DNA of 64,000 nucleotides, taken from NCBI GenBank assembly GCA_020086605.1, contig JACBWW010000023.1, positions 704,225 through 768,224 of the forward strand, given 5' to 3'. This document shows positions 15,060 through 25,841 of this stretch, piece after piece. The notes beneath the pieces were generated by a model. That model was not told the origin of the DNA. It saw nothing but the letters and a program-made list of their open reading frames with translations, and ran no database searches. The DNA is from Lanius collurio. Its lineage: Eukaryota; Chordata; Aves; Passeriformes; Laniidae. The translations under genes were made by a program, and so were the position numbers. Numbering within the stretch: the first letter of the stretch is position 1; every line of letters begins with the position of its first letter.

Positions 15060-15580
15060 AATCCTTAATTCCATTTCTTGCCTTGTTTGCTTATTGAAGT
15101 GCCATATGTTTCTGCCAGTGCTATGAAAATATCATAAGATCATAATTATAAGGTTTGTTGAATTATAGAGTAAAGAAGCCACTTATTTACATTTAAATGT
15201 GAACAGTGCTAATTGAAATGTCCCACGTTTCTCTGTTCTTGACTGCAGAAAAATATTTATCTACCACCAGCCTGACGTGCTTTCAACAATGGCCTGGATT
15301 CATGAAAGGGATTGTTACTCACATCACTCTCCGCTTTTATTCAGCTACACCTTATGATTTACAAACTCAGATGGGGGCTCCTGAAGTCCTCACACACTGA
15401 CATTGGGATGTAAACAGTTACTAAAGATGCTTACTAAGTTGGCCTTCAATAAATATTTGACCTGACAATATGTGAAGTCCTGCAACAGCTTTAGGAATTC
15501 AATTGTAAATTGACCTCATTGAACTGATGCAAGAAACAACTACAGATGCATTTAAACTGATTAGCTGTTGTTAAAGTCCA
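15060..15580. promoter_or_regulatory. AT-rich candidate conserved element
   Basis: Two motif-dense parts (15,060-15,260 and 15,430-15,580) flank ordinary sequence. The first has GATCATAATTATAAGG and GTGCTAATTGAAATG. The second has a perfect spaced palindrome, TCAATT-GTA-AATTGA, at 15,499-15,513, and TTAAACTGATTAGC. They look like homeodomain site clusters; no coding exon is supported. Confidence 0.3.
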
Positions 15581-18500
15581 GCAGCAAGCACACCCAAGTC
15601 AAGCTGATGTTGAGTACAAGATTAAAGTTAAAAGTGCAATACTTGAACTCACCACAGCCCTGGACACATTCTACTGTGCCAAACTCACCTAGGAGACCTA
15701 AAGCTTGATGCTTCTTACAACATTACCAGTGTCAGCAGAAATAGGTTCAGTTCCACTAAGCTGAGAAGAAGAGCAAAGGCCCAAACCAGAGGAAAGCAAC
15801 TCTTTGTGAGGAGCACATCACTCAGACCCACCTGGCAGAGAGCAGCCAGCCCTGGGAAGGTAAAAGCCAATACTGTCGAGTACTTTTATTTGTTACTTAT
15901 TGACAATTCTCATCATGCAAGGAGTGAAGTTTAAGTCATTCTTTTACTGATCTTTCTCCAAGAGGGCTCCTTCACTGCACTGCCTGAGAACCCCAGAGAT
16001 TTAACCAGCTCTGTTTAATAGCCACACATTTCACCTCCAAGTTAATGGTAAAGCTTTGCACTAACAGAAGCAGTTTTAGGCTAATGCCAAACCAATGAAA
16101 CCCAGTCTGCTTTGCTCCCCTCTACCTGTCTCAAAACACTCCTTGTTTCCTAGTTTAATAATTAAATGTACCAACACCTTTCTTGAAGGCTGAAAACAAA
16201 CTAGACTGACTGGAGTTTAGTGAGAGCAGGTAACATTGGCAGAGAAGCACTCAGGAGACGAGGAAAAAAAATTTAGAGGCAGTCACAACTTGTATCAAAC
16301 ACCAACAGAACTCTTCAAAGTTATCACATCAAAAACCAGAAGAGATGGGTCTCTGCTGGGTTGATTCACTCAGTTTGTGGCAGGAGCAGCCAGTCCCTGA
16401 GAGCAAGAACAGCATCTCCATAGCAGTGGGTCAGTAAACAGCATAATGAAACCTGACAGTGACTTCATTTGTAAAATATACACAAAAGCTATCAGGGCAA
16501 AAGTGCTAATAGCAAGGGCAACACTTGCATAATTATAGTGATTTGAAGGCTCTGGTCTTAAATTGACCTAACACTGCCCCTCACTGCTGCAAACCACAGC
16601 CAGTTGTGCTGTTCCCTGCACGGTGCCCTGGGCCTGACTGCTCCCTACCCACAGCAGAGCCAAGGGATTGCCACTGCTGGGGCTCCAGGAACACACAAGT
16701 GTAACACTGGGCATTAGTGACCAAGTCTGGCATCTGAGGGATACTGGGGTTTAAGTTTTCTGAATTTCTTTGATGTCAAAGATCTGCCAGCTGTCTCCCA
16801 CTGTTATCCCTTGTTTTCTAAGCTCCAATAAAACAGCTGCACTTCATCACTTTGCCACACAGAGTAAACTAGAAGGACAAATATGGGGCAGATTAATAGC
16901 AAAAAGGAGTACAAGTGCAGACTACACTGATGCCATCTTAAAAAAAAAACATCCTTGGGCAGAGCAAGAAGATTCTTCCCACACCAGTTTGAACCATTCC
17001 CCAGGGAGTTCACACACTGTGTCTACAAACAACATGGATTTTTACTAGCTCTTAATGCTGCTTCTGCACATATAACTATTAATACTAGACTGACTGTGTA
17101 CAGTCTACATTGTGGCATTTAGCCATTCATAAAGGAATTAATCTGAAACTAAACATGACATTATTCATATTGTTTTCTTTCTATTGTGCTTTTTTCAAAG
17201 GTTTAACTTCACTTGCTACTGTCCAGGGCTTTTTTGGCACATACAACCAAAACAAAGGCACAGAGACAACAAAAAGCAGCCACTGCAGTCATAGTGCTAA
17301 CCCAGCCCCAAACTGGATCCTGGGAGAGCAGCGCACACTACCCTGCACAGGAATTGCCTGCAAACAGGAGCCACCTGGCCAGAGAGCTGGGGGCAGATGG
17401 AACAAGGCTGTTTCCCACCTGTGGCCACAGCTGCAATGCCCAGGGCCCTTTGCAGGCCTCTGTGCATCCCTGCCTGCTCCATCCCTTCCCAGCACACAAG
17501 GGAGGCAAACAGCTATTTCCACAGTCAAACCCTGTAACAGGCCACAACCAGCAGAAGGAGGTTGGATAAATATTTATGCTCAATGGATGAGCACAGGTAA
17601 AACAATCTGTGGGGCAACATTTTTAGTGTGTGATAAAAGACACAGAAACAACGAGGAGCACAAGCAAGCCAGGACCTCATAATAGGGCTGTTCCAACACT
17701 ACTGACTGCCCACTGCACATTTGCTCAGGCTTTTGCTAGCTCTGCATAATCAAAGAGGCACTGGGAGCTGATGCATGAGGAACAAACCGAGCAGAGGAAC
17801 AAATCTTTATCCATCTTTTAGGGTTCAGCCCTTGGGAACCTGCGTTGTGACGTGCAGTTGAAACTCCCAGGGTCACCCCACTGTCCTCAGCAAGGTGCCC
17901 GGGCAGACCCACCACTCACTGTCTCAGTAGCCAGTACAACTAATTCACCTTTCACTCTCAACAGCAGCCAGAGAAAGATATACAAATATCTCCTCCACCA
18001 TTACCACCAGTACAGATCTCTGGTGCTAAACCCAAAGATCAGTACAAGTTTTACAAAGATAAGAAGACAAAACAAAATACAAAATAGCCATGGGAGCTGT
18101 AGCACTGCCTGGGTAGATATTCAAACATCACACAACATCATATTAAACTCTTCCTTGAAAATTATAAACATTGCAGATCCCCATTCCATCTTTGTTACAT
18201 TTTAGTATTCTTTGCTTCATTGCCCATTTACAAATCATGAAGAATTCATAGATGAATAATGGACTGAGAATAATATCCATATATATATAAACATAAAACC
18301 CAGCACAAGCCCAGAAGAGGATAAGCTCTTCCCAGGCACAGTAAATTAAAGACTAAAGTAATAAAATTAAAATACCAAACCAATGTTGTTAAATGTCTAA
18401 AATCCTTTCCAGTAGCTCTGATGAGCAGTCTTTATTCTGTTCCACAATAAAGCATGTCATTCATTGTCCATAGAGCCTCCCCATGCTATACAAAAGAATT

Positions 18501-20999
18501 ATTTTCTGGAAGTTTCCCCATTGTCTCTAGAGAATTTACAACACATTAAATTTAGCTCCCGTGTCTCCTCCAAGGTGATATGCTCCCCCAGCTACATACT
18601 ACTGTGGGCCTGAACCAAGGACAGAAATACCTTCAGCCTCAGGAAACCCCGCCCCCTCCTTGCAGGCCCTTTCCCACCCCTCTCTCCCCATACCCAGGAA
18701 GGCCCTTGGGAAGTGCTGCCTCTCCCAGGGCACTCCCCAGAACCAGCTCAAGTGCAGCTGGAAGACAGGAGCACAGTGGGGACATTACCACACTTTTCAC
18801 CCACCTTGGGCAAGCCCAGTCCTGCAGCCATGTGCCTCTTGCTCCTACTCCAGCCACTCTTCATCCCAAACCACAGCCCAGCTCCTCCCTCCTGCTCCAG
18901 GTGTAACAAATCTACTTAACAAAGACCTCACAGGTGGGGTTCTTCTCTGTCCTAAAGTGGAGCTGCAAATACTCTCACCTCTGAGCAATCTCCAGTTAAA
19001 CTGTGGGGAAGCAACGCTGGTGCTCAGACCTATCTGTGGGTGCAATCACCCACACCACAGCTGCATTCTGACATCATTTATAAAATCCACATCATTTATA
19101 ATATGTGAGGAATCCTTCAAAGCACATATCTGAGCTTTTTACTCAACTAGGAGACCAGTCACTGACCCTCCTCCTTCAGTGCTTTCCTTTTCTTTCTCTT
19201 ACAGGACATTTGAAGTGACAATCTCTACCTTAAAGATAGGTACAACCATGGAACCCAAATTCCATACTCAAAAGTAGAGTAGGCACTTGGCATTCAGGCT
19301 GAATGAACTTCCAGCAAATCTCATGCCCTTAAATCACTTATGGAATGAAGTAACCCCCACAACTGGCTTCCCGAAAAATGTTTTCCACAGTTTGGTTTTA
19401 ACTTTTTTAAAAAAAGTTTATATTTTTTTTAAAAAGTTCATTGCTGATTATTACTTCCTATTAGAAATAAGGGTGCCTTCTCATTGTGAAAGTCTGTCAG
19501 TGAAAACATACACCCTTTCATGAGTTAAACTGTTTGGAATAATTTTTAAACTATTACTCAACTCCTCTGAAATTTCTTTCAAGGGATTGAAGGTTTTTCC
19601 TGTATCAAATTATATGGATTTCTCATGGATTATGCATTTTTCAAAAACTCACTCATTACAGATTAAAGAGAGAAAGGGAAGTTAGAAAGGACACAATAGA
19701 AAAAAAGATCAGTAAAGAAAAATATTTTAAATATTAATGACCAAGGGGGAAATGGAAACACATTAAAGGCAAATGTGAGAGCTTTTAAATATGTTATTAA
19801 AATTGATTTATAAATGAGATTCTTCTTTAACCACGTGCCTTAGCCTTCACTACTTGTTTCCTTCTGCTGTCTCTCCAAGCATTGGTTCCACCACTTAAAA
19901 CCTATGGCATTAAGGAAAAATATCCAGAAAATAGTTAGGCTGGCAACAACTATGGGCTGCTCAAACTGGAAGACATCATTATGTAAAGAATCTCAGAGAA
20001 TGAGATGGGAAATTCCTTACAAAACATCTGTTCCAGGTGAGGCGGGGCTGCAGCAGGGGCTGCCCTGCTCACCCACTGCAGCCCAGAGCCACCCCCGGGC
20101 AGGGGGCAGGCAGTCAGGAGCAAGGAGAGACCCGGCAAGTGCACAAATGCAGACACTCATTATTTACAAAGACAGAAAAGGGCATTTGCCATTTCTGATC
20201 CCCTTCTCCCGCTGCATGGAAAGGATGCCCATCACCCACGTGGCTGCACACTGGCCCCAGATGGGCTCCGAGGGCTGATCCACACACAGGGCAAACCAAA
20301 CCAGCATTTCCATGGAAAAGTGTCTGCAAGTTGATGTTGAAGGACTGGAGAAGCCTGGGTGTGAACCTACATGCAGCACACAGCATGCTGCAAGCCCTTC
20401 CTTCCTTCTGCACCAGATCCCAAGTTCACATAAATTACCTCACAGCCTGCATTTTCAGGATGTATCTTCTGGAGCTTTTCAGTTTTGAAAACAGTTCAAG
20501 TAATGCCTCTCAGGGCTAGGACAGCTGACTGCAGATCACTGCTGCTGGCACATCAGAGACCAAGCCTCTGCAGCACTCAGAGCTGCACAGGGTGCATCAC
20601 ACCACCACCAATGAGCAGCATGTGAAGCCATGGGACTCCTGGGTCACAGTTTTATTAAAAGACACAGCAGCAGATGCATATTGCACAAACAGCCCAAGGA
20701 ATATAAACGAAATTCTGGAAATTATCCCTGAAAGGAACAAACTTTGTGCATGAATTTGTGTAAATGGACAGCAAAAAAGTGCACGTAACAATGTATGTTT
20801 AACAAATTAGACACTATTTAATTTAATTTAAATATGAAATTTTTTTTATCTTAAAGTTGCTATCTATCATAAGCCACCAAAACATTATGGAGACTCCAAA
20901 CAGAAATATAAAACATCACTGTGAACTACAGATCTTGCTGGATTTTGTGGTGAGAATGGTCCACAAAACTCATTCTGCGTGTCCTCATAAGATCCTTTT
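15581..20999. other. Intergenic DNA, no gene seen
   Basis: Open frames here (up to 190 codons at 17,110-17,682) are unstructured in composition and lack domains. At 19,400-19,418 AACTTTTTT and AAAAAAGTT form a trivial A/T palindrome. Nothing else stands out. Confidence 0.55.
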
Positions 21000-21330
21000 T
21001 TATAGCAGGTTATGAATCATCACATGATATCTTTAAATGGATGATCAATACTATATTTTCCCATAAAACGTTTGGTTTGAAATCCGATTTTAAGTGCATT
21101 AGAGTTTTTGTGCACTGAATGAGTGAGTGTCATAATAAATTGTCATCAAATATGAAAGAAATATAGCTTAGATTAATTGCCATATTTATTTATGAGTCTA
21201 TAAAATACATTGTGAAAGTCCTGGCACATTTTTGGGATACCAGTTTGAACTTTCAAGCAAGTTAAAAGCATTAAACGAGACTGAAAGTAGATTTATTATT
21301 GGAATGTTTTTAATTGCAGTTTCAACCAGA
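21000..21330. promoter_or_regulatory. AT-rich candidate conserved element
   Basis: The block contains GATGATCAATACTA, CATAAAACGTTTGG, GAAATCCGATTTTAAG, CATAATAAATTGTC, GATTAATTGCC, TTTATGAG and GCATTAAACGAGAC. CpGs are retained in a strongly AT-rich context, and CDX-like and TAAT cores recur. No ORF of note occurs. Confidence 0.33.
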
Positions 21331-23819
21331 CACAGGTATTAGAATGGCTGTGCCCTTAATAGCCATCTCATGTGGTTTTTCTTTAAAAATGATATACTTT
21401 CCATATTTTTATTGATTTCATAAGATTTATTGTAGATTAGTACTGCCTGTGTGTGAAATTGCAAGTGGTCCCAGCTTCCCCAGAGTAGAGGGCTGCAGAT
21501 GGCCCATTGCTGGAGCCACTGCTCCCCAATGCCCCCCAGCCCCCAGCACAGCCTGAAACACTGCTGAAAGACCAGAGAAAAACCCAAAGTACCTGAGGGA
21601 GACTGGCAGAGGAGTCCTCAGTGAACTACCCAGAGGGTCCTGTTCTGCACTGATTTCTACAAATGCAAAACAGAGTTAATTCAGACAGGATTTGGAGGGG
21701 GAGTCCAGCTGAGCCCTTGCTTTATTCAGAGGTTAACTAAGGAAGAGGCTCAAGGCCAACTGATTTGATGGGATGGGACTGTTTTGGGTAAAGGACTTTC
21801 TGGGTTTGGAACAAGTTATAAGCTCTCTGTGTTTCTAATGTACTACAAACATTAGAACAACAAACTAGGGTTTTATAAATTACAAATGAAAGTAAATAAG
21901 GAAGCAGTTCTGATATTCATGTTTAATAGTGCACAGAAGTTGGTGAAGAACATGAACTTCTTGGAAGAGAAGACACAGTTGCATACAGCCAGCATACTAA
22001 TTTTAAAATAAACCCTGGAAATTACAGCAAGCACATTAGGTAATGGAATAAAACTGTCATTTACTGCCACAGAACAAAAATTACAAACTATACCTAAGGT
22101 AGTGTTAAATTAAAAACCTTCAGCTTAGCAGCCACACGACTCCTTCACACCAACTGCACGAGCTGATGCAAAGGCCACGAAAGCACAGGCACAGCTGGGT
22201 GGTTAATGGTGATCCCTGCTCGTGATGTGTCAGACCAGCAATGGCTTTGTCACCAAAAAAACCAAAACAAAACAAATGTATTGATTTTACTGGAAACTGA
22301 ATCCACAGAGGGGTCAGACTGAAAGGGAGCTTCCCTAAGTCTCCTTAAGTCTCCTGGTGTAAATTAACCAACATCTCAGCAAAGCACAAACAAGTTCTCA
22401 GAGGTGAAGTTCTCACAAGTTTCGTGTAGGTGTTCACCAGATGAACTCAGACTTTATAGAATTATCTACAGATAACCTGAAGAAAGTTAGTACAGAAGCA
22501 CTCAACTACCCTGATGCACAGCACTCTTACAAAGGAAGTATTTTCTCATCAGCAAAGTATGTTTTCACAAGTTGGGGTGATCACAAGTTAGCAATGGCCC
22601 CAGATCCAAGGAAAACACCACTGCAGAGGCTGGGAAAGATTCATGTCCAGCTTCCACCCACTTGGCTGCCTCTGGGCACAGAATGGTCCAGAATAAAGCC
22701 CTGGGTCCAACCTTCCTCCAACTCCAGTAACACTCAAGCTCAACTGTCAGTTTTACAGCCATAGTCCAAAACTTAATCATAGCAAACACAGGGATGATCT
22801 GAGATTCAGCAAACCCATCAATCATTATGTAAGTGATGCTAGGAGGCAAGAGGAGCTGTCAGTCCTTGGAGAAGAGGCAGGAGGGCGAGGTGGCAGAGGG
22901 AGGCCACTGCACAAGACTGTTAGGAAGAAGCAGCTCAGTGTCACACAAAGGAGCCTGTGCAGAAGTGGTGCTTAGGGTTCCCTGCAAATATTATCTTTGT
23001 CTGTCTCTTACTTAATTTCCAAATGATATCCTAAATTGTTCTCATTTAGCTATCCATCTCAATGAAAGGGTTTGGAGAAGCAAAGCAAAGGCCCACCAAT
23101 GTATTTCTTTCACTTTGCATGTGCCAAAACCAGAGCAAAACTGTGCAGCTTCTTAGATTAACGAGCCTACATACATAACTCTCCGGAAATTCACTGACAA
23201 CTTTTTGGATGCCCTCTTTCAGAAGACAAGTATCCAGAGGCAAATTTATACCTGATGTATTTCAAATGTGACAAAACCAAAATGCTACTTTAAGGTTTAG
23301 CCTTCAGCCTAGGTACCACTCATTCACTCAGCAATACCTCACCCCCTAAATCAGTTCTCATCCCACGGTTCACTGTGCCAGTTCTCTCCTCTGTCCTGAA
23401 GACAGTTCTTTCTATTTTCTGCTTGTATGTTCAGCAATTAAAATGCTTTATCTTCAACAAGATATTAATCTTAATATTGTCCTAATATGTTTCTGCCTCT
23501 CATCCAGAAATCAGTCCTGAAAATAGCCACTGAGATATGGACAGTAACCAGCAAGCTTCACAATAAACCATCATATACACTATTTTAGTTTGTCAAAACA
23601 ATTAGTGTTCATTTTGGCTTTATTCAGTTAAATCTGCAGTGACTGATCAGTATAAATTATGTATTAGGCTGCCCAGCTGTACTTGTTTATTCATGCATGG
23701 ACTTGAAGAATTTTCATTTTCTCAGTAGAAAAAAGCAACAGCCAAAAAAATCCCCCTGTATTCTAAAATATAAAGACACTTTCTTCTCAGCCACATTTCT
23801 GCTACATGTTTTTGAAGCT
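21331..23819. other. Intergenic DNA, no gene seen
   Basis: No exon, repeat family or structured RNA is recognised. The AT-rich part at 23,400-23,720 (TCAGCAATTAAAATGC, GATATTAATCTTAATATTG) may extend the candidate element that starts at 23,820. Confidence 0.5.
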
Positions 23820-24100
23820 GCTTTCTTCTTCCCCTGCTTATTTTAATTAACCTATTATTTCATTTGCAGTTATCTGCAGCTGCATTTGCATTGGTAGGAA
23901 GCACATACTGTTACTTTCACCCCTCGCAATTACCTCCCGAGCAAAGCAATATCAGAGCTAAGCCAAATGATGTTGATTTAAAAAGCATCAAAAATGGCAT
24001 TGTTGGCTGCATTTGAACTCCTGCCTCGCTTCAAGAAGAATTGCTTGCAGAAATGTTTACAGTTAAGCCTCACAGTCCTCTCTTTCAAGAACAAAAGTTT
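23820..24100. promoter_or_regulatory. Candidate conserved element
   Basis: The block contains CTTATTTTAATTAACC, GCAGCTGCATTTGCAT (an octamer-like ATTTGCAT beside an E-box), CCCTCGCAATTACCTCCCGAG, AAATGATGTTGATTT and CCTCGCTTC. CpGs survive in otherwise AT-rich intergenic DNA 1.2-1.4 kb upstream of the promoter island. Confidence 0.35.
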
Positions 24101-25079
24101 GTGAACCAAGAGAGATCACTTTCCAGTTTTGCTCACATTTGTAGTAACACACTTCTCACGAGGATGACTAGGTGAAAGGAATGCACGTTGTGGGGTGGGA
24201 TGATATGCTTGTATGCAGGGAGAGAGATGACACAGATTTAGAGAAAGAAAAATCTGCAGTGACCATGTAGAGCATCAGTTGTGCTTCTCCGAGACATGGA
24301 GTATGTGCAGAATGGAAATCAGGCTGTTGAAGATGATTTCCTGCAATGAAAAAAACGGCAAATTGCACACTCCAACCCAAGGCTACCCTCTGCCAAGCCG
24401 GGTTCAAGTACTTGTTAACAGAAGGTTTATGCCAATATTTGCAAATCACAGAAAGATGTTTTGGCAGCTTTGACATGCAGAGTACAGTTGCTCAGTGATG
24501 GACAGGCAGAGTGAATGGTGGTAGTGCTCAGAACAAAAAGAGACAGAGTTTGTGTCCTCCTAAGGAGCTGGGGAGCACAGCAGAACTTGTATTTGTTAAT
24601 GGGAATGTCATTCAATCTCCCAGGTTGTAAGGGCAATTAAAGGGGTCATCTGGGTGGCTCCTGAGCATGTCTAGAAAACAAGTATGCTGCTGAAACATCT
24701 CCACAGGGCAGAATGCTGTAAGCGGAAAGAGCTGGGTTGGGAAAGGCCACCTCCGTAAACTTAGCTCAGCTACAACTTACCTGACAGGTAATAGAATTGC
24801 TTTCACGTTGATAGTGCATGATAAAGATTGGGAAAGACAACGTTTGTATTGATCCGCATTATTGCTGTTATAAAAAAGCTCTTTTGCACAGTGAATTCTG
24901 CCCCAGTTTTGGTGGCCACTGTGCTCGTCACTTCAGCAAGGAGGACAAGAGCCCTGCATGCAACCTGCCAGCACAAACACACTGCCAGCAACAGCTCCTT
25001 CGGGCTCTGAGCCGCAGGCAGGATGAGCACACAGCTATGCTTGTTGTTTCTTCCATCAAATAACATATGAAATGTTCTG
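24101..25079. other. Promoter-upstream DNA, no gene seen
   Basis: Ordinary composition, with short open frames only. I see no recognisable 5' exon or divergent transcript in this stretch directly upstream of the IRX6 promoter island. Confidence 0.5.
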
Positions 25080-25249
25080 TTAAAAAGACTAAATTTTGCT
25101 GAATTAAGTGCTTTAGAACAAGTGGTTTTATTACTTTATAATTAGCATAATTTTCCCCAAAGGGATTCTTGCAATTAAATAATTAGCAGTAATGTTACCC
25201 AAAGGTGTTCTTTAATGAATTTTAAGTTATTGCCCCTGTTAACGACAAT
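25080..25249. promoter_or_regulatory. AT-rich promoter-proximal element, candidate enhancer
   Basis: A short AT-rich block abuts the CpG island. It contains two TAATTAGCA boxes (about 25,139 and 25,181), CAATTAAATAATTAGC, and CTTTAATGAATTTTAAG. The density of TAAT cores and the closeness to the promoter suggest a homeodomain-responsive proximal element. This is inferred from motifs only. Confidence 0.35.
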
Positions 25250-25363
25250 TGACACGGCTCGGGTTTACAGCGCTCCGTCTCGCCAGGCTGCGGGCAACAT
25301 CAGAGGGCTGTGACAGCCTGCCCTGGGCTCCGGGCCCCTCCGCTCACCCCGGCGGGGCGGACG
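25250..25363 (+). promoter_or_regulatory. 5' edge of the IRX6 CpG-island promoter
   Basis: Composition changes abruptly from AT-rich (before about 25,245) to GC- and CpG-rich sequence that runs into the assembly gap, and GC-rich sequence resumes within the gene. GGCGGGGCGG immediately before the gap is an Sp1/GC-box-like motif. The transcription start most likely lies in or beside the gap. Confidence 0.55.
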
Positions 25364-25753
25364 NNNNNNNNNNNNNNNNNNNNNNNNNNNNNNNNNNNNN
25401 NNNNNNNNNNNNNNNNNNNNNNNNNNNNNNNNNNNNNNNNNNNNNNNNNNNNNNNNNNNNNNNNNNNNNNNNNNNNNNNNNNNNNNNNNNNNNNNNNNNN
25501 NNNNNNNNNNNNNNNNNNNNNNNNNNNNNNNNNNNNNNNNNNNNNNNNNNNNNNNNNNNNNNNNNNNNNNNNNNNNNNNNNNNNNNNNNNNNNNNNNNNN
25601 NNNNNNNNNNNNNNNNNNNNNNNNNNNNNNNNNNNNNNNNNNNNNNNNNNNNNNNNNNNNNNNNNNNNNNNNNNNNNNNNNNNNNNNNNNNNNNNNNNNN
25701 NNNNNNNNNNNNNNNNNNNNNNNNNNNNNNNNNNNNNNNNNNNNNNNNNNNNN
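25364..25753. other. Assembly gap (390 N)
   Basis: This is an unbroken run of N. It sits inside the CpG island directly upstream of the first coding exon, a typical place for GC-rich avian sequence to drop out of short-read assemblies. The true length and content are unknown; the core promoter, the TSS and possibly a 5' non-coding exon are missing. Confidence 0.99.
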
Positions 25754-25796
25754 TGGGGGGAAAATATTGCCTATGGTCCAAAAATAAGGAGCAACT
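25754..25796 (+). promoter_or_regulatory. Visible 5'UTR end with in-frame minimal uORF
   Basis: The 43 bases between the gap and the IRX6 ATG hold a tiny upstream ORF, ATG at 25,773 and TAA at 25,785-25,787 (four codons, MVQK), in the same frame as IRX6. The TAA closes the frame 12 nt upstream of the main ATG, so an N-terminal extension from contiguous mRNA is excluded. The uORF could dampen translation, but its AUG context has T at -3 and is only moderate. Confidence 0.6.
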
Positions 25797-25841
25797 ATGT
25801 CCTTCTCTCAGTTCGGATACCCCTACAGCACCACTTCACAG
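25797..25841 (+). CDS. IRX6: IRX6 coding exon 1 (residues 1-15)
   Basis: Encodes [15 protein letters not shown] and ends in phase 0 at CAG|GTAAGG, a near-consensus donor. An A at position -3 of the ATG gives an acceptable Kozak context. The peptide matches the MS(F/Y)PxFGxPY start shared by IRX4 and IRX6. Intron 1 follows and is the longest of the gene at 1,117 bp. Confidence 0.92.

Noticed and set aside
17110..17682. 190-codon plus-strand frame
   Set aside because: No domain, no splice context and ordinary intergenic composition; overlapping frames of similar length on both strands indicate chance.
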